The notes beneath the pieces were generated by a model. That model made no database searches. It was not told the origin of the DNA and worked only from the letters and a program-made list of their open reading frames with translations. Shown one piece after another: positions 61,855-64,000 of a stretch of DNA of 64,000 nucleotides. Position 1 is the stretch's first letter. Every line of letters starts with the position of its first letter. Source of the DNA: Cryobacterium cryoconiti. Its GTDB lineage: Bacteria > Actinomycetota > Actinomycetes > Actinomycetales > Microbacteriaceae. The position numbers were made by a program, and so were the translations under genes. The stretch lies in assembly GCF_004403065.1 (NCBI RefSeq), contig NZ_SOHA01000032.1:52206-116205 (forward strand), written 5' to 3'.

Positions 61855-63321
61855 ATGGCCAACCTGACGGACACAGAACCTTCATCCGCAGAGCAGAGCG
61901 GGGGAGAACGGCACCTGGCCAAGACCCTCAAACCGCGCCACCTCTCGATGATCGCCATCGCCGGAGTGATCGGCGCCGGCCTCTTCGTCGGTTCGGGCGC
62001 GGCGATCCAGCAAGCCGGCCCGGGCATCCTGGTGGCCTACACCCTCGCCGGGCTGCTCGTCATCCTGGTCATGCGCATGCTGGGCGAAATGGCTGCGGCG
62101 CATCCGGAAACCGGATCATTCTCCAGCTACGCCGACAAGGCCCTCGGTCGCTGGGCCGGGCTGAGCATCGGTTGGTTGTACGCCTGGTTCTGGATCATCG
62201 TGCTCGGGATCGAGGCCACGGCCGGCGCTGCGATCGTGCACCGCTGGGTGCCCGAAGTGGACCAGTGGGTCTGGGCGCTGATCTTGATGGTGCTCCTCAC
62301 GCTCACCAACGTCGCCTCCGTCAAGATATTCGGTGAATTCGAGTTCTGGTTCGCGTCGATCAAGGTGGCGGCCATCGCGATCTTCCTGCTGCTCGGTGTC
62401 GTGGCCATCATCGGGCTGATGCCCGGGGTCGCAGCGCCGGGTATGAGCAACCTCACCGGCAACGGCGGGTTCTTCCCCAGCGGCAGCGGCGCTGTGCTCG
62501 GCGGTGTGCTCGTGGTCGTGTTCTCGTTCTTCGGTGCGGAGATCGCCACCATCGCGGCCGGCGAATCCGAGAACCCCGTCGACGCCGTCAAGAAGGCCGT
62601 CAAGTCCACGGTCTGGCGCATCCTGGTCTTCTACATCGGCTCCATCGCCATCGTCGTCACGCTGCTCCCCTGGAACAGCGCCTCCGTGGCGAAGAGCCCC
62701 TATGTCGCCGTGATCGAGCTCTACGGAATCCCGGGGGCCGGCACGATCATGGACATCATCGTTCTGACCAGCGTGCTCTCCTGCCTGAACTCGGGTCTCT
62801 ACACCGCGAGCCGCATGCTCTTCTCCCTGTCCGAGCGCGGTGACGCACCCAAGGCGTGGTCCAAGATCTCCGTCCGCGGCGTTCCGCGCGGTGCAGTGCT
62901 GTCGTCAACGGTGGTGGGGTTCATCACGGTGGGGATGAACTACCTGTACCCCGACACTGTCTTCCTCTTCCTGGTGAACACCTCGGGCGCGATCGCGCTC
63001 CTCGTCTGGTTGGTCATCGCCGTCTCACAGCTCCTGCTCCGCCGCCGCATGGGTACGGATGCCGCGAGCCGGCTGTCCCTGAAGATGTGGGCGTTCCCCT
63101 ACCTCACCTGGGTGGCCATCGCCGCGATCGTTGCCCTGCTCGTGGGTATGGCGATCCTGGAACGCACGCGCCAGGAACTCCTGATGTCGATGCTGCTGGC
63201 GGGCATCGTGGTGGGCATCGGTCTGTGGAAGTACCGCGGGAACCTGGGTCCGGTGCGCGTCCCGGCCGACGAGGCCTCCACGCCGGTAACTGTCAGCGAG
63301 GAAACACCAGTTTCGAAGTAA
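61855..63321 (+). CDS. Amino-acid permease (APC superfamily, GABA/AnsP type)
   Basis: The 488-aa protein has 12 membrane segments. The family signature lies at TM1 'RHLSMIAIAGVIGAGLFVGSGAAIQQAGPG', then 'RMLGEMAAAHPETGSFSSYADKALGRWAGLSIGWLYAWFW' and 'FFGAEIATIAAGESENP'. This group imports amino acids such as GABA, Pro or Asn by proton symport. AGGAG lies just before ATG 61855. It stands alone between the mutase homologue and rrn. The exact amino acid is unknown. Confidence 0.92.
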   Translation: MANLTDTEPSSAEQSGGERHLAKTLKPRHLSMIAIAGVIGAGLFVGSGAAIQQAGPGILVAYTLAGLLVILVMRMLGEMAAAHPETGSFSSYADKALGRWAGLSIGWLYAWFWIIVLGIEATAGAAIVHRWVPEVDQWVWALILMVLLTLTNVASVKIFGEFEFWFASIKVAAIAIFLLLGVVAIIGLMPGVAAPGMSNLTGNGGFFPSGSGAVLGGVLVVVFSFFGAEIATIAAGESENPVDAVKKAVKSTVWRILVFYIGSIAIVVTLLPWNSASVAKSPYVAVIELYGIPGAGTIMDIIVLTSVLSCLNSGLYTASRMLFSLSERGDAPKAWSKISVRGVPRGAVLSSTVVGFITVGMNYLYPDTVFLFLVNTSGAIALLVWLVIAVSQLLLRRRMGTDAASRLSLKMWAFPYLTWVAIAAIVALLVGMAILERTRQELLMSMLLAGIVVGIGLWKYRGNLGPVRVPADEASTPVTVSEETPVSK

Positions 63322-63334
63322 ACCTGCGCGGATG

Positions 63335-63378
63335 CCGCCCGGTCGTTCTGCCTTTCGGGGTGTGACACGCCCGGGCGG
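63335..63378 (+). terminator. Likely terminator after the permease
   Basis: CCGCCCG (63335-63341) pairs with CGGGCGG (63372-63378), followed by TTTCTGGTTTT. The 30-nt loop is long. Confidence 0.5.
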
Positions 63379-63626
63379 TTTCTGGTTTTGACGGCCCCGC
63401 GCGGGGACCGTAATGTATTCAAACGTACCCCACAGGTGCGGAAAGCCGCAGAGCTTCCCGGCCTCACGTGGAACCAAAGTTTTTAGCTTCGCCCAGTGCG
63501 TGTATCCGTTTCGGATCGGTGCGGGGGAGGCCTAAGATAGTAACTCTCCCCGGCTTCTTGTTATGGCTTGGTTGGTGGTTGTTGTGAGTCGCTTTAGTGC
63601 ACTCGAAACAGGCTGCCGGCCTTGAT

Positions 63627-63655
63627 TTGACAGGGTCTGGCCGGGCAGGTAAGTT
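63627..63655 (+). promoter_or_regulatory. Main rrn promoter
   Basis: Perfect -35 TTGACA (63627-63632), 17-bp spacer and -10 TAAGTT (63650-63655). This leaves a leader of about 290 nt before the 16S gene, typical of actinobacterial rrn operons. Confidence 0.75.
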
Positions 63656-63715
63656 ATACAAGTTGCCCCGAAGCGACAGCCCATTATAGGGCCTGAAGTC
63701 GGGTGCGTCCGATCC

Positions 63716-63730
63716 TTGAGAACTCAACAG
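63716..63730 (+). promoter_or_regulatory. rrn leader antitermination-type motif
   Basis: TTGAGAACTCAACAG matches the conserved leader element seen before 16S and in rrn spacers of many actinobacteria. Confidence 0.6.
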
Positions 63731-63917
63731 CGTGCACAATGTCAAATGCCAAAAACCTCGTGATTTGGATCCGTTTCTAGCGGTGAAGAGTCAGGAGATT
63801 CCTTTGGAAAACATTTAAACAACAAAGCAAGTCAGTAATGATTTGTTCTGTCAGTTTCAAACTTGTGTCTGGTCCGCCTATTCCGGCGGTCAGTCACACT
63901 GGATGTGCCGTCTCGGT

Positions 63918-63936
63918 CCCTGAGCTTGTCGAAGGG
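63918..63936. repeat. Single dispersed repeat copy in the rrn leader
   Basis: CCCTGAGCTTGTCGAAGGG shares its core TGAGCTTGTCGAA with the 56.5- and 58.2-kb arrays. The CCCT/AGGG ends make it a short hairpin. Confidence 0.75.
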
Positions 63937-63956
63937 TCGGGTCGTGCAATCAAACA

Positions 63957-64000
63957 TTTACGGAGAGTTTGATCCTGGCTCAGGACGAACGCTGGCGGCG
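63957..64000 (+). rRNA. rrs: 16S ribosomal RNA, 5' end only
   Basis: AGAGTTTGATCCTGGCTCAG starts at 63964 (E. coli position 8), followed by GACGAACGCTGGCGGCG. The mature 5' end is set at 63957 by that numbering. The rest of the gene lies outside the window. Confidence 0.97.

Larger units (their letters stand above)
63379..63956 (+). other. rrn promoter and leader region (no protein gene)
   Basis: About 580 nt without a credible gene, markedly A/T-richer than the rest. It holds the promoter at 63627-63655, an antitermination-like motif at 63716-63730, a hairpin around 63875-63890 (CCGCC/GGCGG) and one copy of the dispersed repeat core at 63918-63936. Short open frames here are shadows. Confidence 0.8.

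Noticed and set aside
63464..63745. 93-aa minus-strand ORF in the rrn leader
   Set aside because: It overlaps the rrn promoter and leader, has no start signal and has no recognisable domain.

Overview
The window is high-GC DNA from an actinomycete, most likely a member of the Microbacteriaceae (Cryobacterium, Leifsonia or a relative). The evidence is the gene families (WhiB, LGFP repeats, DUF3499, DUF5719, a DUF222-HNH protein), many leaderless-looking starts with a TANNNT box 6-9 nt upstream, and dispersed arrays with the core TGAGCYTGTCGAAACC. The window ends inside the first bases of a 16S rRNA gene, so an rrn operon starts at the right edge.

The backbone resembles a conserved actinobacterial wall locus, known from the Mycobacterium tuberculosis Rv3255c-Rv3278c region as I recall it. 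It runs PH-domain protein / GtrA / purK / purE / LCP ligase / rmlD / wbbL at the left, then manA and whiB, and finally a metallopeptidase-like protein / DUF3499 / phosphomannomutase-like protein at the right. Large blocks of surface-glycan genes interrupt it.

Region by region. 0-4 kb: purine genes and an LCP glycan ligase. 4-18.7 kb: a dTDP-rhamnose module (rmlD, B, C, A), WbbL, several GT2/GT4 transferases, an ABC polysaccharide exporter (Wzm/Wzt) and a secreted LGFP-repeat wall protein. 18.8-35.5 kb: a second glycan block with polyprenyl-phosphate GT2 enzymes, DUF2304, two flippase-like proteins, a DUF2142 protein, several GTs and two O-antigen-ligase/polymerase paralogues. 35.5-37.5 kb: a sulfide/persulfide-response operon with a CsoR-type operator. 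37.6-42.5 kb: acyl-CoA dehydrogenase, manA, a decayed AbiEi-like gene, galE and whiB. 42.6-47.2 kb: a giant membrane GT2 and a DUF5719 protein.

47.2-56.5 kb holds the most interesting module: an MTA/purine-nucleoside phosphorylase homologue, a sugar epimerase, a two-component system, a prenyl-phosphate-type GT2, a DUF2064 protein, a methyltransferase, a small membrane protein, a sulfite-oxidase-fold molybdoenzyme and a GT87-like membrane transferase. Its core matches the M. tuberculosis cluster that makes the methylthioxylose cap of lipoarabinomannan. This suggests a methylthio-pentose decoration of a surface glycan in a lineage not known for it.

56.5-58.4 kb is a DUF222-HNH endonuclease gene bounded by two inverted arrays of the dispersed repeat, which looks like a mobile unit. 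58.4-63.4 kb has a lipoprotein, a metallopeptidase-like protein, DUF3499, a phosphomannomutase homologue whose catalytic motifs are all altered, and an amino-acid permease. 63.4-64 kb is the rrn promoter and leader plus the 16S 5' end. I found no tRNA, CRISPR array or complete IS element.
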